The notes beneath the pieces were generated by a model, which ran no database searches, was not told the origin of the DNA, and saw only the letters and a list, made by a program, of their open reading frames with translations. A program made the position numbers and the translations under genes. This document shows positions 1 through 6,043 of a DNA stretch of 6,242 nucleotides, one piece after another (the stretch's first letter is position 1; the number at the start of each line of letters is the position of its first letter). Origin of the DNA: Deltaproteobacteria bacterium (GTDB lineage Bacteria > Desulfobacterota > Binatia > UBA9968); contig JAHFAP010000195.1 in the NCBI GenBank assembly GCA_023250495.1, positions 1 to 6,242 of the forward strand, in the 5' to 3' direction.

Positions 1-558
1 TTCCCCCTCGCCCCAGCCGACCACGATGGGAGTCGAGTTCTTGGCTACGATCAGACGCTCGGGATCTTTCTGGTTAAGAAAGACCAGGGCGTAGGAGCCG
101 TGGATTTCCCGCAGGCTCTTTTGCACCGCGGTTAGGAAATCCGCTCCTTGGTGGATTTTCTCGTTGACGAGGTGGGCGACGATCTCGGTGTCGGTCTCTG
201 ATCCAAACCTGGCGCCCCGCTTGAGCAGATGTTCTTTCAGCTCGAGGTAGTTCTCGATGATGCCGTTATGAACGACGACCACGTTGCCGGCGCGGTGGGG
301 ATGGGCGTTGGCTTCGGAGGGCTTGCCGTGGGTCGCCCAGCGCGTATGGCCGATGCCGACATTTCCCGGAATCGGCCGCTGAAGCAGAATCCCTTCGAGG
401 TTGTTCAGCTTTCCCTCACAGCGGCGGATGGCCACCTGACCGCCGTTCAAGACGGCTATTCCCGCCGAATCGTATCCCCGGTACTCAAGCTTTCTGAGGC
501 TTCCCAGGATGATCGGCGCGGCCTCGCGACGACCGATGTACCCGACGATGCCGCACAT
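1..558 (-). CDS. glmS: Glutamine--fructose-6-phosphate aminotransferase (isomerizing), N-terminal part, cut by window edge
   Basis: GlmS makes glucosamine-6-phosphate and glutamate from fructose-6-phosphate and glutamine, the first committed step to UDP-GlcNAc, in the cytoplasm. The 186 codons present translate without interruption to position 1 and cover most of the type-2 glutamine amidotransferase (Ntn) domain. The protein begins MCGIVGYIG, so Cys2 becomes the N-terminal nucleophile after Met removal. The block LEYRGYDSAG (24-33), HTRWATHG (71-78, glutamine-site Arg73), HNGIIENY (97-104, Asn98-Gly99 oxyanion region) and SETDTEIVAHLV (120-131, Asp123) all match the family. The two SIS isomerase domains, about 400 further residues in a usual protein of about 610, lie outside the window. 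The ATG shares one base with the glmU stop (TGATG). The nearest purine-rich site, GGAG, sits 14 bases upstream, which is too far for good spacing, so translation is probably coupled to glmU. No glmS ribozyme is possible in a one-base overlap. The identity is very secure. Confidence 0.97.
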   Translation of the reverse strand, partial: MCGIVGYIGRREAAPIILGSLRKLEYRGYDSAGIAVLNGGQVAIRRCEGKLNNLEGILLQRPIPGNVGIGHTRWATHGKPSEANAHPHRAGNVVVVHNGIIENYLELKEHLLKRGARFGSETDTEIVAHLVNEKIHQGADFLTAVQKSLREIHGSYALVFLNQKDPERLIVAKNSTPIVVGWGEGE

Positions 559-1952
559 CAGGCTTTAAGCTTCTCCATTTTTTTCCGCTTCCTCTTGGTC
601 CAGCCTTCTCTTACCTTCTCGACTCTTTCGTTGTACACCAGCGCCCCTGCCGGCACATCATGGCGGACGGTCGTGGCCGTCGCCACATACGCGTCGTCGC
701 CAAGGGAGACCGGCGCGATCAAAGTAGAGTCGCTGCCGACCTGAACTCGGTCGCCGATGGCGGTTCGATACTTCTTGAAGCCGTCGTAGTTGCAGGTAAT
801 GGTGCCGGCGCCGATGTTGGCGTCGCGGCCCACAGTCACATCGCCGAGATAGGTGAGGTGGTTCGCCTTCGAGCCCTCGCCGATGATCGCCTCTTTGGTC
901 TCGACGAAATTGCCAACGTGGACGCGGCGGCCGAGGCGAGTCCCCGGCCGGAGGTGCGCGAACGGGCCGATGATCGCGTCCGCTTCAACGTGGCAGTCGC
1001 TCAAGACGACCGAAAACCTGAGGTGGACATCGCTCGCCAGCCGCGCGTTCGTCAGGTAGGCGCAGCCGTCGATGCGGCAGCGCTCGCCGATGACCGTGTC
1101 TCCCAGGAGATGCGTGTTCGGCCCGATGATCGTATCCTTGCCGATCTTTACTCGTTCCTCGATGTAGGTGGTCTGGGGGTCTTTGAGGGTGACGCCCGCC
1201 TCCATCCATCTTTGGTTGATCCGCTCCTGCAGGATCTTTTCCATAAGCGCAAGCTCCTCTCTTGTGTTGATGCCCATGATTTCCCGCGCGTCCTCGATCT
1301 GCACGGTTCTAACGGTTTCCCCGCTTCTGAGCGCTGCCGCGACGATGTCCGTCAGGTAATATTCTTTCTGCCGGTTGAGGTTAGTAATGCTCTCCAGGGC
1401 CGAGAAAAGGAAACGGGGAGAGACCGCGTAGATGCCGGCGTTGATCTCGGTGATCTTTTTCTCCGCCTCCGTAGCGTCGCGTTCCTCCACAACCCGGATC
1501 AATTCTCCGTTTGTGTTACGGAGAATTCGCCCGTAGCCTGCGGGCTCGTCCAGGCGGGCAGTGACAAACGTCAGCGTCGCGTTTTGCTCGCTGTGATCGC
1601 GCAAGAGCTTAAGCAGGCTCTCCTCGGTGATCAACGGGACGTCCCCGTTGAGAATTATCAGGTGTCCAGAAAATTCCCCAAAGACCTCCTTCGAACAGCC
1701 GACCGCATGGCCGGTGCCGCGCTGGTTTTTCTGAAGCACCCATGCGACGCCGTTCACGCCGCAGGCGCTTTTCACCGCCTCGGCTCCGTGCCCCACGACG
1801 ATGGCGATTCTCTTCGGCTTTAGACTCCGCGCGGTTTTTAGGGGATAGGAAAAGAGCGGCTTCCCCCCCAAGTAGTGAAGGACCTTGGGAAGGCTGGACT
1901 TCATTCGCTTTCCCAGCCCCGCCGCTAAAAGGATTACTCCGAGATCTCTCAT
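558..1952 (-). CDS. glmU: Bifunctional UDP-GlcNAc pyrophosphorylase / glucosamine-1-phosphate N-acetyltransferase
   Basis: GlmU acetylates glucosamine-1-phosphate with acetyl-CoA and then couples GlcNAc-1-P to UTP, giving UDP-GlcNAc and PPi in the cytoplasm. The protein is 464 residues (E. coli 456). The N-terminal uridylyltransferase domain (about 1-230) shows LAAGLGKRMKSSLPKV (9-24), Gln74 with GT at 79-80, NGDVPL (102-107, metal-ligand Asp104), EINAGI (169-174) and Asn229 in GINTREEL. The C-terminal left-handed beta-helix (about 255-440) has hexapeptide repeats, Arg335, Lys353, KANHLTYLGD (362-371, catalytic-base His365), GAGTITCNYDG (381-391) and a basic tail. All key residues of both activities appear intact. 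The frame stays open to a TTG at 2006, but that codon lies inside the -35 box of the promoter at 1983-2010. The ATG at 1952 starts directly at the nucleotide-binding fold and is the better start. No clear Shine-Dalgarno site precedes it. It forms an operon with glmS (TGATG overlap). Confidence 0.96.
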   Translation of the reverse strand: MRDLGVILLAAGLGKRMKSSLPKVLHYLGGKPLFSYPLKTARSLKPKRIAIVVGHGAEAVKSACGVNGVAWVLQKNQRGTGHAVGCSKEVFGEFSGHLIILNGDVPLITEESLLKLLRDHSEQNATLTFVTARLDEPAGYGRILRNTNGELIRVVEERDATEAEKKITEINAGIYAVSPRFLFSALESITNLNRQKEYYLTDIVAAALRSGETVRTVQIEDAREIMGINTREELALMEKILQERINQRWMEAGVTLKDPQTTYIEERVKIGKDTIIGPNTHLLGDTVIGERCRIDGCAYLTNARLASDVHLRFSVVLSDCHVEADAIIGPFAHLRPGTRLGRRVHVGNFVETKEAIIGEGSKANHLTYLGDVTVGRDANIGAGTITCNYDGFKKYRTAIGDRVQVGSDSTLIAPVSLGDDAYVATATTVRHDVPAGALVYNERVEKVREGWTKRKRKKMEKLKA

Positions 1953-1982
1953 ATAAACAGGTTCGATCCGGAAAATAGGAGA

Positions 1983-2010
1983 ATTATAACGTAAGAGGGG
2001 GATCAATCAA
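1983..2010 (-). promoter_or_regulatory. Probable sigma70-type promoter of glmU-glmS
   Basis: On the minus strand a perfect -10 hexamer TATAAT (1988 down to 1983) follows TTGATT (2010 down to 2005, 4 of 6 matches to TTGACA) with a 16-base spacer. Transcription would begin near 1976, leaving a leader of about 24 bases before the glmU ATG. This argues against the in-frame TTG at 2006 as the start. Confidence 0.65.
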
Positions 2011-2348
2011 AGGGAGTAAACCAAGTACAGGTCGCCTGTTTTGCTTTATGAAGTCAGCGGCGTTTTCCAGAAATGATAGGAACTTCCTTTTGAGGCGCGG
2101 CCACTGAGAATTCGGAAATCACCCTAACAATCGCCTGCCGGCCTGGCATCGAGGGCCAAAAGCGCCTTCGGAGAGAGTGGCCTGGCTTCCTATCACCGTT
2201 TTGAGGGGACAGTAGCCGATAAGGAAGCGTTACGTCAACTTGGGAGCGGCTTCCGGGTAGACCGGGCTGCCGGCCACGGCCAGGGCTGGACATTTCCTGA
2301 AATCCACTACTCTGTAGATTAGGGCAGGACTTTTCAGGCAAGGAAGAT
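2011..2348. other. Intergenic stretch with no convincing gene
   Basis: This gap lies between the ABC operon and the glmU promoter, both transcribed leftward. A 95-codon minus frame (2054-2341) starts with TTG, lacks a ribosome site and gives an Arg/Pro/Ser-rich product with no recognisable fold, so I do not call it. Small structures visible are a 5-bp hairpin at 2027-2039, a near-perfect palindrome AGGAACTTCCT at 2078-2088, a 9-bp inverted pair TGATAGGAA (2074-2082) / TTCCTATCA (2187-2195), and a repeated GGCCTGGC (2140-2147 and 2179-2186). At these lengths chance is a fair explanation for each. No tRNA cloverleaf or clear intrinsic terminator for the ABC operon was found. Confidence 0.6.
2027..2039. 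other. Small hairpin upstream of the glmU promoter (possible weak terminator or operator)
   Basis: ACAGG and CCTGT pair perfectly around a TCG loop, and on the plus strand TTT and GCTTT follow. On the minus strand, where transcripts from the ABC operon would arrive, the 3' side is ACTTGGTTT, which is not a true U-tract. Its place 16 bases ahead of the -35 box would also suit a regulator site. The stem is short and could be chance. Confidence 0.2.
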
Positions 2349-2588
2349 TTATTGGCGGGGAGCTGCTGGCTGCGCCGGCTGATCTGGCATCCGCTGAATC
2401 GGTAGACGCGGGGTGCCGGGATTTTGCGGGTTGCGCTCGTTGCAGCTCCTGATCAGGTACATGAGCAGGGTGACGGAAACAACGATCGATGTGAGGGTGA
2501 TGAAAGGAGTCATAAAGGCGTTCCAGCGCTCGCGGCGGCGCCTGGCCTTCAGCTCCTCGAGTCTCGCTTGCGTTTCTTCCGGGGTCAT
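2349..2588 (-). CDS. Small single-pass membrane protein of unknown function, third gene of the ABC operon
   Basis: I do not recognise a family for this 79-residue protein. It has three visible parts. A charged N-terminus (1-22) contains TPEETQARLEELKARRRRER, probably helical and strongly basic. One hydrophobic segment (about 26-46, MTPFITLTSIVVSVTLLMYLI) would cross the membrane. A polar tail (47-79) is rich in Pro, Gln and Asn, with one Cys at 49 just past the helix. The Arg cluster before the helix predicts the N-terminus inside and the tail outside. The ATG lies 6 bases after the permease stop (TAGGACCGAATG), and AGGA overlapping that stop can serve as ribosome site, so it is almost certainly co-transcribed and perhaps translationally coupled. 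It may be a small accessory or stabilising subunit of the transporter, but this is inference from position only. Confidence 0.7.
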   Translation of the reverse strand: MTPEETQARLEELKARRRRERWNAFMTPFITLTSIVVSVTLLMYLIRSCNERNPQNPGTPRLPIQRMPDQPAQPAAPRQ

Positions 2589-2594
2589 TCGGTC

Positions 2595-3359
2595 CTACGC
2601 CAGCTGTCGGCTGAGCACTCTGGCGCCGAGCCAGAACATTGCGCCGTCGAAGACAAGCAGGACGATCACCATCAGGAGGAGCCGCGGCCAGTCCCAGCCG
2701 GTAAGGATCAGGGATCGCATCGCGTCGATCGCGTAGGTCATGGGGTTCACCCGGGCGAGAAGCCGCATCCAGAGAGGTAGAGCATCGAGCGGCACAAAGG
2801 CGCTGGAAAGGAAGCTGAGCGGAAGGGCGGTAACTCCGAGGATGGCGAAAAAGTCGCCGTGGTTTTCCAAAACGAAAGCAAGAATCAAAGAGATGACCGT
2901 TACGCCGAACCCGAGCAGCAAGCCGATCATGAGAAGGGCCACGACTCCGCCCAGCCCGGTAGCGATCCGAGCGCCGAAGAGGAGACCGAGCGCGAGGATG
3001 AGCAAGCACTGGAGCATCGTGCTCAAGTTAACCGCGAGAAAGCGGCTGACGAGGATGGAGGCGCGGGAGATCGGCGCGCTCATCAGGCGCAGGAGAAAAC
3101 CGGTCTCCCTGTCGAAGAGCAAGGGAATTCCTCCGGCCATGCTGTTGCCAAAAGCCGTGAGGGCGAGGATTCCCGGCAGGAGATAGCTGCGGTAATCCCC
3201 GCCGACCGAATCCCGGGCAAGAGCCTGAAAGGCGCCACCCATGAAGATCAGGAGGATGAGCGGATTGACCAGATTGAAGGCGACATTGAACGGCTCGCGC
3301 TTGAGGTGGATCATCCAGCGTCCCAGTTGCGCTTTGGTCTCTTGAAGGAAATCACCCAC
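2595..3359 (-). CDS. ABC-2 type transporter permease (DrrB-like)
   Basis: This is the membrane subunit of an ABC-2 exporter paired with the upstream ATPase; substrates of the family include drugs, lipids and polysaccharides, and none can be read here. With the GTG start it has 254 residues and about six hydrophobic segments (27-47, 59-80, 106-128, 137-162, 170-190, 226-247). DRETGFLLRLMSAPISR (83-99) and the stretch SSAFVPLDALPLWMRLL (185-201) followed by NPMTYAIDAMR (205-215) are characteristic of ABC-2 permeases. The frame is open to an ATG at 3413 inside the ATPase gene, but that codon has no ribosome site. The GTG at 3359 has AGGAGG exactly 8 bases upstream, gives an 8-base overlap with the ATPase end, and starts at the usual amphipathic segment (GDFLQETKAQLGRW). 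The small membrane protein gene follows 6 bases downstream. Confidence 0.9.
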   Translation of the reverse strand: MGDFLQETKAQLGRWMIHLKREPFNVAFNLVNPLILLIFMGGAFQALARDSVGGDYRSYLLPGILALTAFGNSMAGGIPLLFDRETGFLLRLMSAPISRASILVSRFLAVNLSTMLQCLLILALGLLFGARIATGLGGVVALLMIGLLLGFGVTVISLILAFVLENHGDFFAILGVTALPLSFLSSAFVPLDALPLWMRLLARVNPMTYAIDAMRSLILTGWDWPRLLLMVIVLLVFDGAMFWLGARVLSRQLA

Positions 3360-4329
3360 CGCTCTCTCCTCCTGCGGAGAAGGCGCGGCCGGCGTAATGG
3401 AGAAAGACGTCATCCAGGCCGGGACGGCTGTAGGTAATCGATTGGACTGAGATGCCCACAGAAGCGGCGGCCTCGATGATCTTCGGCAAGGCCGCGTCGT
3501 TGCTCTCGACGTAGATCTTGAGGCGCGTGCCGTCTTTCACGGACCTCTGCACCATGGATAGCTGCGACACCGCCTTTTCCAGACTCTCCAGCGATTCGCC
3601 GTGATGCTCATTCGCGCTGGCGATCTCCACCGAGACGACATCTCTTTTCAGTTGGCTTCTCAACGCCGCGGGCGAGCCCATGGCGACGATCTTGCCGCGA
3701 TCGATGATTGCCACCTCGTCGCAAAGCCGCTCGGCCTCGTCCATATAGTTCGTGCAGAGAAAGAGGGTGGTCCCTCGCTCCTTCAGTCGCACAATGTAGT
3801 TCCATACGTCGCGGCGCACCTGAACGTCTAAACCCAGCGACGGCTCATCGAGCACGATCACCGGCGGGCGATGGATCAAACCGCAGGCGAGATCGAGTTT
3901 TTTCTTGGTCCCGCCCGACAGGTGGCGCGCGCGGCGATCCTCCAGGCCGGCCAGCCCGACCAATGCGAGCGCCTCCTGAATTCTGGTTTCGCGCGAAGCG
4001 GCAGGCAGATGATAGAGATCGGCGTAATAGCTCAAATGCTCTTGCGCCGTGAGGTAAGGGTCGACCGTCAACTCTTGCGGCACGTAGCCGACCAGGCTGC
4101 GGACCTTGGCGGGATCACTCAAGACATCGGTCCCCGCCACCTCGGCCTTGCCGCCATCCGGTCGAACCAGCGTGGTGAGGATCTTGACCGTGGTCGTCTT
4201 GCCCGCGCCGTTAGGTCCCAACAGACCGAAGATTTCTCCCTGCTTGACCTCCAGAGAAATGCCGTCTAAGGCAACGACCGGACCATAGCTTTTTCTTAGA
4301 TTCTCGATGCGAATGACAGGATCGGACAT
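3352..4329 (-). CDS. ABC transporter ATP-binding protein, DrrA-like, with Asn in the H-loop
   Basis: This cytoplasmic ATPase powers the ABC-2 permease encoded next. It has 325 residues, usual for DrrA/NodI-type subunits. Motifs in order are Walker A GPNGAGKTT (38-46, Lys44), Q-loop Gln85 in GYVPQEL, signature LSGGTKKKL (137-145), Walker B VIVLDEP (157-163, Glu162) and D-loop LGLD (165-168). A C-terminal domain (about 230-325) ends in SRPGLDDVFLHYAGR, the form seen in drug and polysaccharide exporters. The H-loop reads LFLCTNYMDEAE (189-200), so Asn194 stands where most ABC ATPases have the switch His; the codon is AAC. The D-loop is followed by Val rather than the common Pro. The ATG at 4329 has only a weak purine stretch (GGTCGAG) ahead of it. 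The gene is first in its operon, overlaps the permease by 8 bases, and diverges from the sulfatase gene. Confidence 0.95.
   Translation of the reverse strand: MSDPVIRIENLRKSYGPVVALDGISLEVKQGEIFGLLGPNGAGKTTTVKILTTLVRPDGGKAEVAGTDVLSDPAKVRSLVGYVPQELTVDPYLTAQEHLSYYADLYHLPAASRETRIQEALALVGLAGLEDRRARHLSGGTKKKLDLACGLIHRPPVIVLDEPSLGLDVQVRRDVWNYIVRLKERGTTLFLCTNYMDEAERLCDEVAIIDRGKIVAMGSPAALRSQLKRDVVSVEIASANEHHGESLESLEKAVSQLSMVQRSVKDGTRLKIYVESNDAALPKIIEAAASVGISVQSITYSRPGLDDVFLHYAGRAFSAGGESGG
3368..3373 (-). promoter_or_regulatory. Ribosome binding site that sets the permease start
   Basis: AGGAGG on the minus strand lies within the last codons of the ATPase gene, 8 bases before GTG at 3359. It is a full anti-16S match at ideal spacing, whereas the alternative ATG at 3413 has none. 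This is the reason for the shorter permease call. Confidence 0.8.
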
Positions 4330-4483
4330 CTCGACCAGAGATCATATTACGTGCTCTTGCTGAAGTCCACTGGACGGGCGTGAAGTCTTAAAGAAGCGTG
4401 GAAAGTTGGTATACTGACTGCACCGTATGCAACATCAAGCGACAACGTATCGCGCACGGAAGAGGCAGAAAGGAGTGTACATC
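4330..4483. promoter_or_regulatory. Divergent control region between the ABC operon and the sulfatase
   Basis: These 154 bases separate two divergently transcribed genes and should hold both promoters. For the sulfatase, TATACT at 4410-4415 is a good -10 box, with a poor -35 candidate (CTTAAA, 4387-4392, 17-base spacer). It would give a leader of about 60 bases. For the ABC operon, TAATAT on the minus strand (4349 down to 4344) could be a -10, but I see no good -35. A short palindrome GTCCA-C-TGGAC (4365-4375) lies between them and could bind a regulator or be chance. Confidence 0.45.
4470..4475 (+). promoter_or_regulatory. Ribosome binding site that sets the sulfatase start
   Basis: AAGGAG is 8 bases before the ATG at 4484. 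The in-frame ATG at 4427 has no such site, lies about 12 bases past the -10 box, and would place a basic, non-hydrophobic stretch ahead of the signal peptide. Confidence 0.8.
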
Positions 4484-5959
4484 ATGGCGGGTGCCAAGAG
4501 TCCAATCCCTTTGATGGTTTCGTTGTTTACGGCGGCCGTCCTGCTCACCGTATCCGGCACAATCTCGGTGGCGAGCACCACGGCAGCCAGTAGCGTTCAT
4601 TCGGGAGCTCACGAGAAACCTAACTTTATTGTCATTCTAACCGACGACCTCGATGCCAAGTCGGTCGAGTTTATGCCTAGGCTCAAAGCGCTCCTGGCGC
4701 ATGAGGGCACGACGTTTTCGAACTTCTTCGTGACGGATTCTCTCTGCTGTCCATCGCGGGCTTCGTTGCTGCGCGGGCAGTACCCGCACAACCATCAGGT
4801 CATAAGCAATCTGCAGCCTGCGGGCGGCTTTGGAAAGTTTCATGAGCTGGGGCACGAGCAATCCACTATCGCCACCTGGCTTAAGGCCGCCGGATACCGG
4901 ACTGTCCTCCTCGGCAAATACCTCAACGGCTATCCTGGAAAGGAGTCCTTGTATGTGCCTCCTGGCTGGGACGAATGGTATGCCTTAATGAATCGTCATG
5001 CCGCATATTTCAATTATGGACTGAACGAAAACGTTCGGGTGGTCTCGTACGGGCATGACGCAAACGAATACCAGACCGATGTGCTCGCCGCAAAGACAGT
5101 CGATTTCATCGCCAGGACCAATGCCAACGGGAAGCAGCCCTTCTTCATCTATCTGGCTCCGTCCGCGCCCCACCTGCCCGCCACACCCGCCCCCCGGCAT
5201 GAGGAGAAGTTCCGGCATGCGACCGCGCCCAGAACGGCGTCGTTCAACGAGGGCGAACTCAGCGGTAAGCCCGCTTGGCTGCGGGATAAACCCCCGCTTT
5301 CCTCCGAGGAGATCGCGGACATAGACCGGATCTATCGCAGGCGCCTGCAATCTATGCTCGCGGTCGACGAGATGATTGAAACGATCGTCGGGGCGCTGCA
5401 GGCACACGGGTTGCTCAAGCAGACTTATATCTTTTTTACTTCCGATAACGGCTTTCACCTGGGCGAGCATCGGCTTAAACTGGGCAAGGGCACAGCCTAC
5501 GAGGAAGACATCCGCGTGCCGCTGATCGTGCGCGGACCGGGGCTCCCTGCCGGCAGAACTCTTCAGCACCTGGCGCTCAATATCGATTTAGCCCCGACGC
5601 TGGCGGAGCTTGCCGGCGTAACCGCTCCGAGCTTTGTGGACGGCCGCTCTCTCAGGCCGCTGCTTACAGGCGCGTCCCTATCTCCTGGCGCCTGGCGTCA
5701 AGACTTTGTCGTCGAGTACTGGTCTCACTCGCCTCGCAGGCTCCCCGGGTATAAGGCTTTACGAACGAAGGATCATCTTTACGTGGAGTACGCCACCGGG
5801 GAGAGAGAGCTGTACGACCTGCGTGCCGATCCCTATGAGCTTCGGAATCTTGCCAACTCTGCCGACCCGGGCTTCATTGCGCGACTATCGAAGCGGCTCG
5901 CAGCGCTCGCACATTGTGCCGCTGAGAAGTGTCGGCAGGAGTCCCCGGGACTGTTTTGA
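4484..5959 (+). CDS. Exported sulfatase, N-acetylglucosamine-6-sulfatase-like (formylglycine type)
   Basis: This enzyme hydrolyses sulfate esters outside the cytoplasm; resemblance to animal GNS suggests a 6-O-sulfated amino sugar, but the substrate is not proven. It has 491 residues (human GNS 552). A Sec-type signal peptide (hydrophobic 8-30, possible cut after SVA at 28-30) has no twin Arg. The sulfatase domain starts at PNFIVILTDDLD (46-57), with metal ligands Asp54-Asp55. The motif CCPSRASLLRG (88-98) makes Cys88 the residue converted to formylglycine. Further landmarks are GKYLNGYPG (144-152), APHLPA (228-233, His230) and TSDNGFHLGEHRLKLGKG (319-336, Asp321, Asn322). The C-terminal part has LYDLRADPYELRNLA (443-457) and a Cys pair at 478 and 483, as in GNS. 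No formylglycine-generating enzyme or anSME lies in the window, so maturation depends on a gene elsewhere. Its gene diverges from the ABC operon, and an amidohydrolase gene follows 84 bases downstream. Confidence 0.93.
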   Translation: MAGAKSPIPLMVSLFTAAVLLTVSGTISVASTTAASSVHSGAHEKPNFIVILTDDLDAKSVEFMPRLKALLAHEGTTFSNFFVTDSLCCPSRASLLRGQYPHNHQVISNLQPAGGFGKFHELGHEQSTIATWLKAAGYRTVLLGKYLNGYPGKESLYVPPGWDEWYALMNRHAAYFNYGLNENVRVVSYGHDANEYQTDVLAAKTVDFIARTNANGKQPFFIYLAPSAPHLPATPAPRHEEKFRHATAPRTASFNEGELSGKPAWLRDKPPLSSEEIADIDRIYRRRLQSMLAVDEMIETIVGALQAHGLLKQTYIFFTSDNGFHLGEHRLKLGKGTAYEEDIRVPLIVRGPGLPAGRTLQHLALNIDLAPTLAELAGVTAPSFVDGRSLRPLLTGASLSPGAWRQDFVVEYWSHSPRRLPGYKALRTKDHLYVEYATGERELYDLRADPYELRNLANSADPGFIARLSKRLAALAHCAAEKCRQESPGLF

Positions 5960-5969
5960 CGCGTACGCC

Positions 5970-6022
5970 CTCCCTCGGAGATCCCTCCTCCGCCGGTGAA
6001 AAAACTCTTGTCAACGAGGGAG
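5970..6022. repeat. 8-bp inverted repeat between the sulfatase and amidohydrolase genes
   Basis: CTCCCTCG (5970-5977) is mirrored by CGAGGGAG (6015-6022) around a 37-base loop. There is no T-tract after it, so it is not a standard terminator. It could be an operator, an RNA stem, or chance. Confidence 0.25.
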
Positions 6023-6035
6023 AATTCGATTACAA

Positions 6036-6040
6036 AGAGG
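6036..6040 (+). promoter_or_regulatory. Likely ribosome binding site of the amidohydrolase gene
   Basis: AGAGG is followed by G and the ATG begins at 6044, so the spacer is only 3 bases, shorter than usual. GAGGGAG at 6016-6022 is a second, more distant purine stretch. The only upstream in-frame alternative nearby is a TTG at 6008. Confidence 0.4.
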
Positions 6041-6043
6041 GTC

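Noticed and set aside
229..744. 171-codon plus-strand frame
   Set aside because: It is antisense to the glmS start and glmU end, both certain genes, and its sequence has no recognisable domain.
660..1823. 387-codon open frame on the plus strand
   Set aside because: It lies wholly antisense to glmU, whose motifs are complete. The product is Arg/Asp/Val-rich with no fold, as expected for the reverse of a GC-rich gene.
1955..1980. GGTTCGATCC on the plus strand resembling a tRNA T-loop
   Set aside because: The flanking bases do not form the T-stem, and there is no acceptor or anticodon arm around it.
2140..2186. Repeated GGCCTGGC octamers
   Set aside because: Only two copies of a GC-rich 8-mer with unlike flanks and no spacer regularity. 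There is no CRISPR or iteron array.
2054..2341. 95-codon minus-strand frame in the intergenic gap
   Set aside because: It has a TTG start, no ribosome site, and a composition like random GC-rich translation. It cannot be fully excluded.
2230..3009. 259-codon minus-strand frame overlapping the permease and small gene
   Set aside because: It is a shifted frame over the permease, rich in Arg/Pro/Ser, with no ribosome site. The permease frame has clear membrane segments.
4427..4483. Longer sulfatase start at the upstream ATG
   Set aside because: It has no ribosome site, lies almost at the predicted transcript start, and adds a basic stretch before the signal peptide. ATG 4484 has AAGGAG at 8 bases.
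4985..5569. 194-codon minus-strand frame under the sulfatase
   Set aside because: It is antisense to the conserved sulfatase core, with no domain or ribosome site.
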